NCBI RefSeq assembly: GCF_014332695.1
Contig: NZ_MBUA01000029.1
Location: forward strand, 186,001-250,000
Length of the DNA: 64,000 bases
Origin: Flavihumibacter stibioxidans
Lineage (GTDB): Bacteria; Bacteroidota; Bacteroidia; Chitinophagales; Chitinophagaceae
Direction of reading: 5' to 3'
Shown: positions 8,134 to 18,456 of the stretch, piece by piece
How positions within the stretch are numbered: the first letter of the stretch is position 1
Layout of the letters: the number at the start of each line of letters is the position of its first letter
Translations under genes and position numbers: made by a program
Notes under the pieces: model-generated
Told to the model about the DNA's origin: nothing
Databases searched by the model: none
Seen by the model: the letters and a program-made list of their open reading frames with translations, nothing else

Positions 8134-10107
8134 ATGAAATCAATCCTGATCGGGCTGGTCCTTTTGCTTCCCGGATTCCTAAGCGCACAGAAAAACTGGA
8201 GCCCCCGGCAAATGCTGACGCTAACAAACATTTCTTCCGCGGAGGTTTCTCCTGATGGGAAAAAAATCGTTTATACCCTCCGGGAGGCCGTGCTTGCTGC
8301 AGACCGCAGCGAGTATGTGAACCAGGTCTGGATGAGTTCCATTGATGGCAGCAACCCTGTGCAGCTCACCCGTAACGAAAAAAGCAGCAATAACCCACAG
8401 TGGAGCCCCGACAGCCGTTCCATCGCTTTTGTGTCTGCCCGCGATGGTAAAAGCAATCTCTACATTCTGCCGGTTGCCGGGGGCGAGGCGGAAAAGATTA
8501 CAGATGTAAAGGGCTCTGTGTCCTCCTTCAGTTGGAGCAATGATGGAAAGATGATCGCCTACCTGACGCCGGATATCGCAACGGAGGCGGAGGAAAAAAA
8601 CAAAAAGGCAAAAGACGACTGGTATTTCATGGACGAAAGCCCCAGGCAGAACCGACTGGCCATGGTTTCGCTGAACCAGAAAGACAGCAGCGGCAAATAT
8701 GTTCAGAAAGTGCTGACCAAAGACAATATCAATGTGATTGCCTTTGACTGGAACCAGGACGGTTCGGCTATTGCTTACAGTTATGGCAAAACAACCAAGG
8801 TAAATGATATCATCTACAGTGATATTGCCATGATCAATATCCAGTCCGGCGATATTAAAATCATTGCCAATACCCCCGCGGGGGAGAGCAGCCCGCTGTT
8901 TAGTCCGGATGGCAAACAGCTCTGTTACCATTCCACCGAAAACCCGCACGACTGGGCGGGATCCAGGTTTGCGGTGGTGTATTCATTTGCTGATAGCAAA
9001 ACCCAGCGGTTAAAATCCACACCCAATGAAGATGGTTCCATACTGGGCTGGACGGCCGATGGTAAAAATATTCTATGGTCTGAAGCCAACCGTACCCTGT
9101 CATCCATCTATGTATTATCAACCGATGGTAAATCAATTTCTGAATGGAGCAGGGGCGAAAAGAATTTCATCAGTATGCCGGGACTGAATGCCGGAAAAAC
9201 GCATCTTTCTTTTCTGTTGCAGAATCCATCCAGTCTGCCTGAACTCTATGTCAGTGAACTTGCTGCTTACAGGCCGGTAAAAGTGACCAATATACAGGCG
9301 GCACACGCAGGGAAACCCCTGGGAAAAACGGAGCTGATCAAATGGAAGGGAGCTGATGGCATGGAAATCGAGGGACTGTTAACCTATCCGGTAAACTACC
9401 AGTCCGGGCAAAAAGTTCCCTTGCTCCTGAACATCCATGGCGGTCCGGCCGGCGTGTTTTCACAAACCTGTATCGCAGGCAACCAGGGCATTTATCCCAT
9501 TGCCAGTTTCAGTGAAAATGGTTTTGCCGTGCTGCGCCCCAACCCTCGGGGATCTACCGCTTATGGCACTGCATTCCGCCAGGCCAACCGGGCCGACTGG
9601 GGAGGCAAGGATTATATTGACCTGATGAACGGGGTGGATGCCGTTATTAAGATGGGCATTACTGATGAGAATATGCTGGGTGTGATGGGCTGGAGTTATG
9701 GCGGATTCATGAGCAGCTGGATTGTAGGACATACCAACCGCTTCAAAGCCGCATCCATCGGGGCACCGGTGGTGGACCTCGCACACCAGAACCTTACGGA
9801 TGACGTGGCCGGATTGCTGCCATCTTATTTCAAGGGTGATCCCTGGAACAACTGGGATCTCTATGATAAATATTCACCGTTGCATTATGTGCAGCATGTA
9901 AAAACCCCGGTATTGCTGCAACATGGCGAAGCCGACCAGCGGGTACCCCTGAGCAATTCCGTTATGTTCTACAATGCATTGAAGAGAAGGAATGTGCCTG
10001 TAAGGCTGCTGGTATTACCCCGCCAGCCACACGGACCGGGTGAACCCCGGATGGTGCTGAAGACCCAGCAAAGCAATCTGGAATGGATGGAAAGTAAATT
10101 GAAATAA
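8134..10107 (+). CDS. S9-family prolyl oligopeptidase/acylaminoacyl peptidase, exported
   Basis: The chosen ATG at 8134 gives a signal peptide (MKSILIGLVLLLPGFLSAQ) followed by the mature enzyme of 657 residues in total; in-frame sequence runs further upstream but reads as the antisense of the phosphoesterase gene. The N-terminal part is a seven-bladed propeller with WD40-like TolB repeats (SPDGKKI, SPDSRSIAF, SPDGKQLCYH). The C-terminal alpha/beta hydrolase domain carries the nucleophile in GWSYGGF (Ser 521), Asp 601 in HGEADQRVPL and His 633 in RQPHGPGEP, a complete triad. The enzyme removes dipeptides or acylated residues from short peptides in the periplasm. The DUF1080 gene follows after 23 bp and may be co-transcribed. 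Confidence in family is high; the exact specificity is open. Confidence 0.92.
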   Translation: MKSILIGLVLLLPGFLSAQKNWSPRQMLTLTNISSAEVSPDGKKIVYTLREAVLAADRSEYVNQVWMSSIDGSNPVQLTRNEKSSNNPQWSPDSRSIAFVSARDGKSNLYILPVAGGEAEKITDVKGSVSSFSWSNDGKMIAYLTPDIATEAEEKNKKAKDDWYFMDESPRQNRLAMVSLNQKDSSGKYVQKVLTKDNINVIAFDWNQDGSAIAYSYGKTTKVNDIIYSDIAMINIQSGDIKIIANTPAGESSPLFSPDGKQLCYHSTENPHDWAGSRFAVVYSFADSKTQRLKSTPNEDGSILGWTADGKNILWSEANRTLSSIYVLSTDGKSISEWSRGEKNFISMPGLNAGKTHLSFLLQNPSSLPELYVSELAAYRPVKVTNIQAAHAGKPLGKTELIKWKGADGMEIEGLLTYPVNYQSGQKVPLLLNIHGGPAGVFSQTCIAGNQGIYPIASFSENGFAVLRPNPRGSTAYGTAFRQANRADWGGKDYIDLMNGVDAVIKMGITDENMLGVMGWSYGGFMSSWIVGHTNRFKAASIGAPVVDLAHQNLTDDVAGLLPSYFKGDPWNNWDLYDKYSPLHYVQHVKTPVLLQHGEADQRVPLSNSVMFYNALKRRNVPVRLLVLPRQPHGPGEPRMVLKTQQSNLEWMESKLK

Positions 10108-10130
10108 CCAACTAATAAAAACAATTCTCC

Positions 10131-10874
10131 ATGCTCAGGAGCCGTCATCTGGTGTTAGTTTGTGTAACATTATTTGTTTCATCGATTCTCATATCCTGTG
10201 CGGAAAAAAAATCAGGACCAAACACCCTGACCGAAGCGGAGGAAGAGCAGGGGTGGGAATTACTGTTTGATGGGGAAAGCACCAAAGGCTGGCATGTGTA
10301 CAATGAAGGGGCGGTTCCATCGGTATGGGTGGTGAAAGACGGGGCGCTGGTTTGCGATCCGGAAGTGGAAGAAGGCAGTCGGGGTGACCTGGTGAGTGAT
10401 AAATCTTATACGGATTTTGATTTTAAGTTCGACTGGAAGATTTCCCGGGCCGGCAACAGCGGGGTATTTATCAATGTACAGGAAGATACTGCTTACAAGA
10501 CAGCCTGGGCCACCGGACCGGAATACCAGTTGCTCGACAATGCCAATGTTACGGACCACAACAAAAACGATTCCCTTCGCCAGGCTGGATGCCTGTACGG
10601 AATGGTTCCCCTGAAAAACAATGCAAGTCCCAGGCCCTATACTGAATGGAACGAAGGCCGCATCGTACAGCAGAACGGGAAGATTACCTTTTGGCTGAAT
10701 GGTGTGGTTAGTGCGGAGGAAGACATCAACAGTTCGCGGTGGAAGGAGCTGGTGGCTGCCAGCAGTTTGGGCAAGTTTCCGGCCTTTGGTAAATCGACCA
10801 GTGGCCGGCTGGCCTTGCAGGATTGGGCCAGGGGCGTAAGTTTCAGGAACCTGAAGATCAGGGAGTTGAAATAA
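10131..10874 (+). CDS. DUF1080 (3-keto-disaccharide hydrolase-like) lipoprotein
   Basis: A 247-residue lipoprotein with lipobox LISC (cysteine 23). The rest is one DUF1080 domain, a concanavalin-like jelly roll: it begins EEEQGWELLFDGESTKGWHVY, the usual opening, and contains NSGVFINVQED and the GPEYQLLDNA segment, all typical of the family. Family members include 3-keto-glucoside hydrolases, but most copies in Bacteroidota are uncharacterised. The length equals a single-domain member. The gene follows the S9 peptidase closely, so co-transcription is likely. A surface or periplasmic glycan role is plausible by family only. Confidence 0.88.
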   Translation: MLRSRHLVLVCVTLFVSSILISCAEKKSGPNTLTEAEEEQGWELLFDGESTKGWHVYNEGAVPSVWVVKDGALVCDPEVEEGSRGDLVSDKSYTDFDFKFDWKISRAGNSGVFINVQEDTAYKTAWATGPEYQLLDNANVTDHNKNDSLRQAGCLYGMVPLKNNASPRPYTEWNEGRIVQQNGKITFWLNGVVSAEEDINSSRWKELVAASSLGKFPAFGKSTSGRLALQDWARGVSFRNLKIRELK

Positions 10875-10972
10875 AGTTGTTGGAGTGCCGGGGTACGGGA
10901 GAGGAGCGGCGGAACTCCTTAGGGAAAACCGTGGCCTTGCGTTTAAAAATCTGCCGGTGAAAGCGCTGTATT

Positions 10973-11728
10973 TTAAATGCTGAAGCCTCCCTGCGAACTC
11001 CCGTTCATTTTCACAAATCCTTCTGCCGCTTTTACGCCCAGTTCCCTTCCCCTGAACATTTCCATATCGGCATGGCCGCAATTGTAGATTCCAGGCGGAT
11101 CCTGGCTGGTATGGCAGTATATGGCTTTCTTTTTTTGTTCCTGTGTATCACTGATGTCAACATAATCTGTGGGATGAAAGATCATGGTCTGTTCGCCCGT
11201 GCACACTTCGAAAAAGTACAATAAGAATTTTTTCTCTGCGCGCACCCATGTTTGAATAGTCAATAAACCGGCGCATTGGTGGTCTTTGTGTGAATCAACC
11301 GGCCAGTGGGTAAAAACAATATCGGGAGATTCATGGTTAATCAATGCCTGCAACTTGTTTAACCATTCATTGTTCACCATCGTATTTCCATCTACCTGTC
11401 CGGCAAACACAGGTTTTGCATTTAGTATTTTACAAGCATTGATTGCTTCCTGTTTTCTTATGGCAGCGGCTTCGGCATGGCTTTTACCGGGAATGCCGGC
11501 TTCACCTGTAGTCAGATATATAATCGTAATGCTATGACCTGCCTTTGCCAGTTTGGCAAGTGTGCCACCACAACCACTCTCCGGATCATCGGGATGGCCG
11601 CCCACGCAAACAATTTTCCTTTTTTCATTGGTTCCTGCAGGCCGGGCATTCAATAAAGAAGGCAATGAAAGCATAGCGGTTGCGGCAAGGCCTTGCTGTA
11701 AAAATTCACGGCGGTTTTTAGATGACAT
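10973..11728 (-). CDS. PIG-L family deacetylase with Tat-like signal
   Basis: Taking the ATG at 11728 gives 251 residues beginning MSSKNRREFLQQGL, a twin-arginine-type export signal followed by a hydrophobic stretch; a longer frame adds 16 residues that look non-coding and would reach the end of the fic gene. The mature part shows GGHPDDPESGCGG, the family's zinc-binding HPDD motif, and the later HKDHQ ligand. PIG-L (LmbE-like) enzymes remove acetyl groups from N-acetylglucosaminyl compounds. The export signal suggests a periplasmic substrate such as a cell-wall or dietary glycan rather than a thiol precursor. Convergent with the DUF1080 gene; downstream of fic in the same direction, 48 bp away. 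Confidence 0.85.
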   Translation of the reverse strand: MSSKNRREFLQQGLAATAMLSLPSLLNARPAGTNEKRKIVCVGGHPDDPESGCGGTLAKLAKAGHSITIIYLTTGEAGIPGKSHAEAAAIRKQEAINACKILNAKPVFAGQVDGNTMVNNEWLNKLQALINHESPDIVFTHWPVDSHKDHQCAGLLTIQTWVRAEKKFLLYFFEVCTGEQTMIFHPTDYVDISDTQEQKKKAIYCHTSQDPPGIYNCGHADMEMFRGRELGVKAAEGFVKMNGSSQGGFSI

Positions 11729-11776
11729 GAGACGGATTTTCAGTTTTGAATAATTGTTTTCAAATGGCTTTACCAT

Positions 11777-12889
11777 TTACAAGTTCACATTGTAGCTGGT
11801 ACTGCGGCCCCCTGCCTTTCCAGCCAGCACAAAAGCACTTATTTCCAGCAGATGCTGCATGTCCCTTGTTGCCGTGGCCTTGGAGGTTTTGGTTAAGCTT
11901 ATATACTTCCTGGCATTCATCCCGCCTACAAAGCCATTTGGCCCTTCTTCAAGCATTCGCTTTATCACAATTAGCTGCCGCTCGTTCAACTGACTCTTAA
12001 AACGATCAAAAAAACGAGTTTTCTTAAGCGTAAAATCTATTTGTGTTTCGGCTTCTATCTGGGCTTCCAGTGTTGCAGAAACAAAGTATTCCACCCATGG
12101 GGTGACCTCATTTGATCGCTGGGCATTCTCAAGTGATTTATAATATAGCTCCTTTGGGGCTTCAATAGTTCTGGACAGACTTAACACAACCGGCCTTCCA
12201 ATCGTTTGTGACAGAGCCTTCTCTGCAACCGCACGTCCAATTCTTCCATTACCATCTTCAAATGGGTGTATAGATTCAAAATAAAGGTGCGCCAATGCAG
12301 CTCTTACAGGTGCTCTTTTTATTTCATTTGCCCCCCCTGGCGCAGTTGCATTAAACCAATCAATGAATTTTTCCATTTCCGTTGGGACTTGCGATGAAGG
12401 CGGCGCTTCAAAATGAATTTTTTCTTTGCCTATGGCACCCGAGATCACTTGCATAGGATCTTCGTGGGTTCGCCATTGACCCACTTCTATGCGCTTGCTT
12501 TGGCCCATCAGCATTCTATGCCATTCAAAGAGCTTTTCTTCTGTCAGTGCTTTTTCAAATGTATTTCGCACGTCAATCATCAATTCGCCAAGACCAAGGG
12601 CAGATTTATCTTTTATATGCTCTGAAGCTGTATGAAGACCCAGGTTCTTTCTGATTGAGGAAAGAACGTCTTTCCGGTTTGGAAATTCACCTTCGATCTC
12701 CGAAGTTTTAATAGCTTCTGCCAGAATGATATCCACTATAACATCTTGCCTCGTGTCTTCTGGCAATGCCTCAATGATGCCAGAAACCCGCCCCACCTTT
12801 TCCGAAAAGGTGAGTAACGCGTCCTCCACTCCCTGAAGGGAGTAGCTAAACAAGGGCCAGTCTGGCTGCTGCCAATTATATGGAGTCAT
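11777..12889 (-). CDS. Fic family AMPylase-type protein with DUF4172 and C-terminal winged helix
   Basis: A 370-residue Fic protein. The active-site motif HPFEDGNGRIGR is complete, so nucleotide transfer (usually AMP to a hydroxyl of a target protein) is expected. The N-terminus is DUF4172-like and carries the inhibitory-helix motif TSEIEG, matching the (S/T)xxxE(G/N) pattern, so activity should be auto-inhibited (class II). The last 70 residues look like a winged helix (ERQLIVIKRML, TSKATATRDMQ), meaning the protein may bind DNA. It is preceded by an exceptional palindrome and a second, imperfect copy overlapping the start codon, which fits autoregulation. No antitoxin gene adjoins. Likely a cytoplasmic regulatory or stress protein; the target is unknown. 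Confidence 0.92.
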   Translation of the reverse strand: MTPYNWQQPDWPLFSYSLQGVEDALLTFSEKVGRVSGIIEALPEDTRQDVIVDIILAEAIKTSEIEGEFPNRKDVLSSIRKNLGLHTASEHIKDKSALGLGELMIDVRNTFEKALTEEKLFEWHRMLMGQSKRIEVGQWRTHEDPMQVISGAIGKEKIHFEAPPSSQVPTEMEKFIDWFNATAPGGANEIKRAPVRAALAHLYFESIHPFEDGNGRIGRAVAEKALSQTIGRPVVLSLSRTIEAPKELYYKSLENAQRSNEVTPWVEYFVSATLEAQIEAETQIDFTLKKTRFFDRFKSQLNERQLIVIKRMLEEGPNGFVGGMNARKYISLTKTSKATATRDMQHLLEISAFVLAGKAGGRSTSYNVNL

Positions 12890-12967
12890 GAGCCGAATGG
12901 ATCGGTTAATTGGCTCAAATATAGTAAAATAATGAGCCGAATAATTAAATTATTCGGCTCATTATTT
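12888..12967 (-). promoter_or_regulatory. Probable operator of fic: 41-bp palindrome plus second inverted copy
   Basis: Positions 12927-12946 and 12948-12967 are perfect inverted repeats of 20 bp around a single central base. The core ATGAGCCGAAT recurs at 12888-12898, overlapping the fic start codon on the other strand, opposite an imperfect partner (ATTGGCTCA, 12909-12917). Two spaced copies between the promoter and the start of a gene coding for a protein with a winged helix suggest an autoregulatory operator. A cruciform or terminator role is less likely because the flanks lack a T-run. Confidence 0.6.
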
Positions 12968-12989
12968 AAGATTATAAACTTTTTGTCCC

Positions 12990-13028
12990 AAAGAAAAAGC
13001 AGTTACAGATTTTACTCCGTAACTGCTT
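12990..13028 (-). terminator. Terminator of the tRNA-Phe gene
   Basis: Inverted arms 12997-13006 and 13019-13028 (10 bp, core GCAGTTAC/GTAACTGC) are followed, in the minus direction, by a T-rich stretch. It lies about 12 bp beyond the tRNA 3' end. Confidence 0.75.
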
Positions 13029-13039
13029 CATTTTAACTG

Positions 13040-13112
13040 TGGTGTGGGCCGGAATCGAACCGGCGACACAAGGATTTTCAGTCCTTTGCTCTACCAACTG
13101 AGCTACCGCACC
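13040..13112 (-). tRNA. tRNA-Phe (anticodon GAA)
   Basis: A 73-nt cloverleaf on the minus strand. The D-loop sequence AGCTCAGTTGGTAGAGC, the anticodon stem with loop CTGAAAA giving anticodon GAA, and the T-arm GGTTCGATTCC are all present; the CCA end is not encoded. The acceptor stem pairs GGTGCGG with CCACACC, so position 5 against 68 is a C-A mismatch (13108 and 13045). All other stems pair. A terminator follows 12 bp downstream. Confidence 0.95.
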
Positions 13113-13246
13113 TTTCTGATTGCTGTGATTCTGGAGGGCTGATTTTTAACGGGACCAGCGGCCATTATCTCTCAATCGGGACGCAAAAATAGGGGGATTT
13201 CAACAAATATCCCAAGTTTATCAACATTTTTTTCTTGGCGTTGGTT

Positions 13247-13331
13247 CACCCGTCGGGTGGCACCCGACGGGTGAAGGGTCCGACTCCCGTCGGGTAGCAC
13301 CCGACGGGTGGGGTCAAGCACCCGACGGGTG
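13247..13331. repeat. Cluster of five short palindromes (ACCCG[AT]CGGGT) behind recQ
   Basis: Five near-identical copies of an 11-bp palindromic unit lie at about 13248, 13262, 13285, 13299 and 13320, in alternating A and T central forms, starting 10 bp after the recQ stop. The copies can pair with each other into large hairpins. It may act as a 3'-end stabiliser or terminator, or be a mobile repeat. The remainder of the stretch 13113-13246 holds nothing I recognise. Confidence 0.75.
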
Positions 13332-13340
13332 AAGGATGAG

Positions 13341-15647
<2,307 letters not shown>

Positions 15648-15837
15648 GCTCTGTTGTTTTCAATCTCACTTAGTGCAGAACGCTCATAAGTTACCAAAAA
15701 AGAAGCAGCGGATACGCTACTTATTTGAGTGGGATCGCGAAATTACCAAAAAATAAGGGGGAAAAGCTTCGGGAATTGTTAATAAAACTGCAACTTGAGC
15801 TTTTCCGGTTAGCCTCCCGGCGTTAGGTCAAATCTCC

Positions 15838-15845
15838 TATTTTTG
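15838..15845 (+). promoter_or_regulatory. -7 element of kdsD (TATTTTTG)
   Basis: It matches the Bacteroidota -7 consensus TAnnTTTG and ends 11 bp before the ATG at 15857. It covers the alternative in-frame GTG at 15845 and so excludes that GTG as the start. The transcript leader would be only a few bases. No clear -33 TTG is present at the usual distance. Confidence 0.6.
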
Positions 15846-15856
15846 TGCCGCCTAAT

Positions 15857-16825
15857 ATGAATGCAGATCAAATACAATCTATCGCCAGGCGTACCATTGA
15901 GCTGGAAACTGCTTCGGTAGCCGGATTACAGGCCTTCCTGAACGAAGACTTTGTAAAGGCGGTGCAGGCAGTGTACGACAGCAAGGGAAGGCTGGTGGTC
16001 AGCGGCATCGGAAAAAGCGCCATCGTGGCGCAGAAGATCGTAGCCACCCTCAATTCCACCGGAACACCCGCGCTCTATATGCATGCCGCCGATGCCATCC
16101 ATGGCGACCTGGGCATGGTACAGGATTCAGATGTAGTGATGATCATCAGCAAGAGTGGTGAAAGTCCGGAGATCAAAGTCCTGGTTCCCCTGATCCGCAA
16201 TTTCGGCAATACACTGATTGGCATGGTTGGAAACGACCAGTCCTTCCTGGCAAAACAATCGGATATCGTCCTGAACACCACGGTGTCGAAAGAAGCCTGT
16301 CCCAATAACCTGGCGCCCACCAGCAGTACCACTGCGCAAATGGTCATGGGCGATACCCTTGCTGTTTGCCTGATGGAGCTGAGCGGATTCAACGGGCAGG
16401 ATTTCGCCAAGTTTCACCCGGGCGGCAACCTGGGCAAGCGGCTCTACCTGCGGGTGCGGGACCTCTACGTACACAACCAGCGGCCGTCCATTGGTCCGGA
16501 TGCCCGGCTCAAGGAAATCATCATTTCCATTTCCGGCAGCAGGCTGGGGGTAACCGCCGTGGTGGATGACCAACAGCGCGTACTGGGCGTAATAACCGAT
16601 GGCGACCTGCGCCGTATGCTGGAAAAAGAAAGCAACCTGCAGTCCATACAGGCCGCCGATATCATGACCCGTAACCCGAAGCATATCGGACCGGATGAAC
16701 TTGCCATCGACGCACTCGAACTCTTACGTACACATGACATCACCCAGCTGGTGGTCATTGCTCCCGATAATCAATACCTTGGCGTGCTGCATTTGCACGA
16801 CTTAATAAAAGAAGGGCTTATCTAA
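15857..16825 (+). CDS. kdsD: Arabinose-5-phosphate isomerase (KpsF/GutQ family)
   Basis: A 322-residue enzyme that converts ribulose-5-phosphate to arabinose-5-phosphate, the first step to KDO for lipopolysaccharide. The SIS domain (about residues 30-170) has the GIGKSAIVAQK phosphosugar loop, the MHAADAIHGDLG segment and SKSGES. Two CBS domains fill the C-terminal third (about 200-320). The ATG at 15857 is preferred since the in-frame GTG four codons earlier lies in the promoter. Its stop overlaps the start of manC by one base (TAATG), so both are translated from one message. kdsB, two steps later in the pathway, sits about 32 kb away. Family and role are clear. Confidence 0.95.
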   Translation: MNADQIQSIARRTIELETASVAGLQAFLNEDFVKAVQAVYDSKGRLVVSGIGKSAIVAQKIVATLNSTGTPALYMHAADAIHGDLGMVQDSDVVMIISKSGESPEIKVLVPLIRNFGNTLIGMVGNDQSFLAKQSDIVLNTTVSKEACPNNLAPTSSTTAQMVMGDTLAVCLMELSGFNGQDFAKFHPGGNLGKRLYLRVRDLYVHNQRPSIGPDARLKEIIISISGSRLGVTAVVDDQQRVLGVITDGDLRRMLEKESNLQSIQAADIMTRNPKHIGPDELAIDALELLRTHDITQLVVIAPDNQYLGVLHLHDLIKEGLI

Positions 16826-17907
16826 TGAATAAACATCACTATGTGGCTATTATGGCCGGCGGCATCGGAAGCCGCTTCTGGCCAATGAGCCGTACCAATT
16901 ACCCGAAACAGTTCCTCGACATCCTGAATACGGGTAAAACCCTTATCCAGTGGACCTACGAGCGCTATGCCGACTTTATCCCGAAGGAAAATATTTTCGT
17001 AGTCACATCAGATGAATACGCCGGCATCGTGGCCGAACAGCTTCCCGACCTGCCGGTTGCCAACATCCTCGGTGAGCCATCCCGCAAAAATACCGCGCCC
17101 TGTATTGCCTATATCTCCTTCAAGCTGATGCAGCAGGACCCGCTGGCTTCCCTGATCGTGGCGCCATCGGACCACCTTATTCTTGATACCATCGCATTCA
17201 AAAAGGTATGCCTCGAAGCACTCAGCTTCGTGAACAAGCACAATGCCTTCATTACACTGGGCATTAAACCCACCCATCCCAATACCGGGTATGGCTATAT
17301 CCAGTTTGAACAGCATGCAGTTACGGACAATGTGTTCAAGGTGAAGACCTTTACCGAAAAACCCAACCTCGACCTCGCGAAGACCTTCGTGGCAAGTGGG
17401 GAATTTTTATGGAACGCGGGCATCTTTGTCTGGCAGGTAAAGAATATCATCCAGGCATTTGAACATTTCCTGCCCGAAATGCATGAGGTGTTCGCTGCAG
17501 AAAAGGAGAAGTTCAATACAGCGGGTGAGAAGGAAGCCATTGAAGCCATCTACCCGCAGTGCACTAATATTTCCATTGACTTCGGCATCATGGAAAAGGC
17601 CAATAATGTGTACGTGATCCCATCCTCTTTCGGATGGAGCGATCTGGGAACCTGGAACAGCGCCTATGAAAACTTTGACAAGGATTATCTGGAAAACGCC
17701 GTAGCCGGGAACAATGTGGTGGTAATCGATGCAACCAAATGCATGGTGCATGTGCCCAATGACAAGCTGGTATTGCTGCAGGGGCTGGATGATTTTATCG
17801 TGGTGGACACAAAAGACGTATTATTAATCTGCCAGAAATCCAAGGAACAGGAAATCAAGGAATATGTTGCCGAGGTGAAGCGCAAAAAAGGTGAGAAATA
17901 TCTGTAA
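16825..17907 (+). CDS. manC: Mannose-1-phosphate guanylyltransferase
   Basis: A 360-residue nucleotidyltransferase making GDP-mannose from mannose-1-phosphate and GTP. The signature MAGGIGSRFWPMSRTNYPKQF opens the protein; GEPSRKNTAPCIAY, APSDHLI and FGWSDLGTWNSAY follow in the usual order. It lacks the C-terminal isomerase domain of bifunctional ManC and so is the short form (about 350 residues). The start codon overlaps the kdsD stop by one base. Together the two supply sugar precursors for envelope polysaccharides. A hairpin terminator with T-run follows 34 bp after the stop. Confidence 0.95.
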   Translation: MNKHHYVAIMAGGIGSRFWPMSRTNYPKQFLDILNTGKTLIQWTYERYADFIPKENIFVVTSDEYAGIVAEQLPDLPVANILGEPSRKNTAPCIAYISFKLMQQDPLASLIVAPSDHLILDTIAFKKVCLEALSFVNKHNAFITLGIKPTHPNTGYGYIQFEQHAVTDNVFKVKTFTEKPNLDLAKTFVASGEFLWNAGIFVWQVKNIIQAFEHFLPEMHEVFAAEKEKFNTAGEKEAIEAIYPQCTNISIDFGIMEKANNVYVIPSSFGWSDLGTWNSAYENFDKDYLENAVAGNNVVVIDATKCMVHVPNDKLVLLQGLDDFIVVDTKDVLLICQKSKEQEIKEYVAEVKRKKGEKYL

Positions 17908-17941
17908 TCCGGCCTTACCGTTTATCCAAATTAAAAGAATG

Positions 17942-17975
17942 CCCCATGAATTTAACATGGGGTATTTTATTTTTA
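17942..17975 (+). terminator. Terminator of the kdsD-manC operon
   Basis: Inverted arms CCCCATG (17942-17948) and CATGGGG (17956-17962) with a 7-base loop are followed by a T-rich stretch to about 17975. It lies within the frame of an upstream extension of the RidA gene, which argues against a start at 17946. Confidence 0.8.
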
Positions 17976-18011
17976 CCAGTAACATTGCAAAATTACCAAA
18001 GACTTCATTTT

Positions 18012-18401
18012 ATGACCAGATATAATTATGCATCAGGAGCACCCTGGGAAGATATTGTAGGTTACAGTCGCGCGGTAAAAGTCGGCAATATCATTGAGGT
18101 TACCGGAACCGTAGCCATCAACGAAAAAAATGAAGTAGTGGGTATAGATGATGCCTATGCCCAAACGAAGTATATCCTGGAAAAAATTTCCCGGGTGCTG
18201 CAGCAGGCCGGCGGCAGCATTAAAGACGTGGTAAGAACCAGGTTATTCGTCACCGACATCAGCCGCTGGGAAGAATACGGCAGGGCGCATGGTGATTTTT
18301 TTTCCAGCATTAAGCCCTGTACCACAATGGTGGAGGTGAGTGCCCTGATTTCGCCGGATTACCTGGTGGAAATCGAAGCAACCGCTATTTTATCCGCCTG
18401 A
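18012..18401 (+). CDS. RidA/YjgF-family protein
   Basis: A 129-residue small protein starting at the ATG at 18012; the in-frame extension back to 17946 falls in the manC terminator and is rejected. It opens MTRYNYASGAPWEDIVGYSRAV and has the family pattern GNIIEVTGTVA, an arginine in VRTRLFVTDI (the ketimine/enamine-binding arginine) and the final EIEATA. RidA proteins hydrolyse reactive 2-aminoacrylate and related enamines to 2-oxo acids plus ammonia; this one is nearest to the archetypal active subgroup in motif terms but longer at the N-terminus. Its neighbour 55 bp on is an AraC regulator. A 13-bp sequence (GATTTCACTTGCC) is repeated in tandem right after the stop. Confidence 0.88.
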   Translation: MTRYNYASGAPWEDIVGYSRAVKVGNIIEVTGTVAINEKNEVVGIDDAYAQTKYILEKISRVLQQAGGSIKDVVRTRLFVTDISRWEEYGRAHGDFFSSIKPCTTMVEVSALISPDYLVEIEATAILSA

Positions 18402-18456
18402 TTTCACTTGCCCGATTTCACTTGCCATTTGAACCTTATATTGAAAAACTATACTC

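Noticed and set aside
11729-11776. Longer start for the PIG-L deacetylase
   Set aside because: It would place 16 residues before the Tat-type signal, which must be near the N-terminus.
13247-13331. CRISPR array
   Set aside because: Repeats are 11-bp palindromes with spacers of 2-15 bp and no cas genes.
17946-18011. Extension of the RidA gene
   Set aside because: It falls within the manC terminator hairpin and outside the family.
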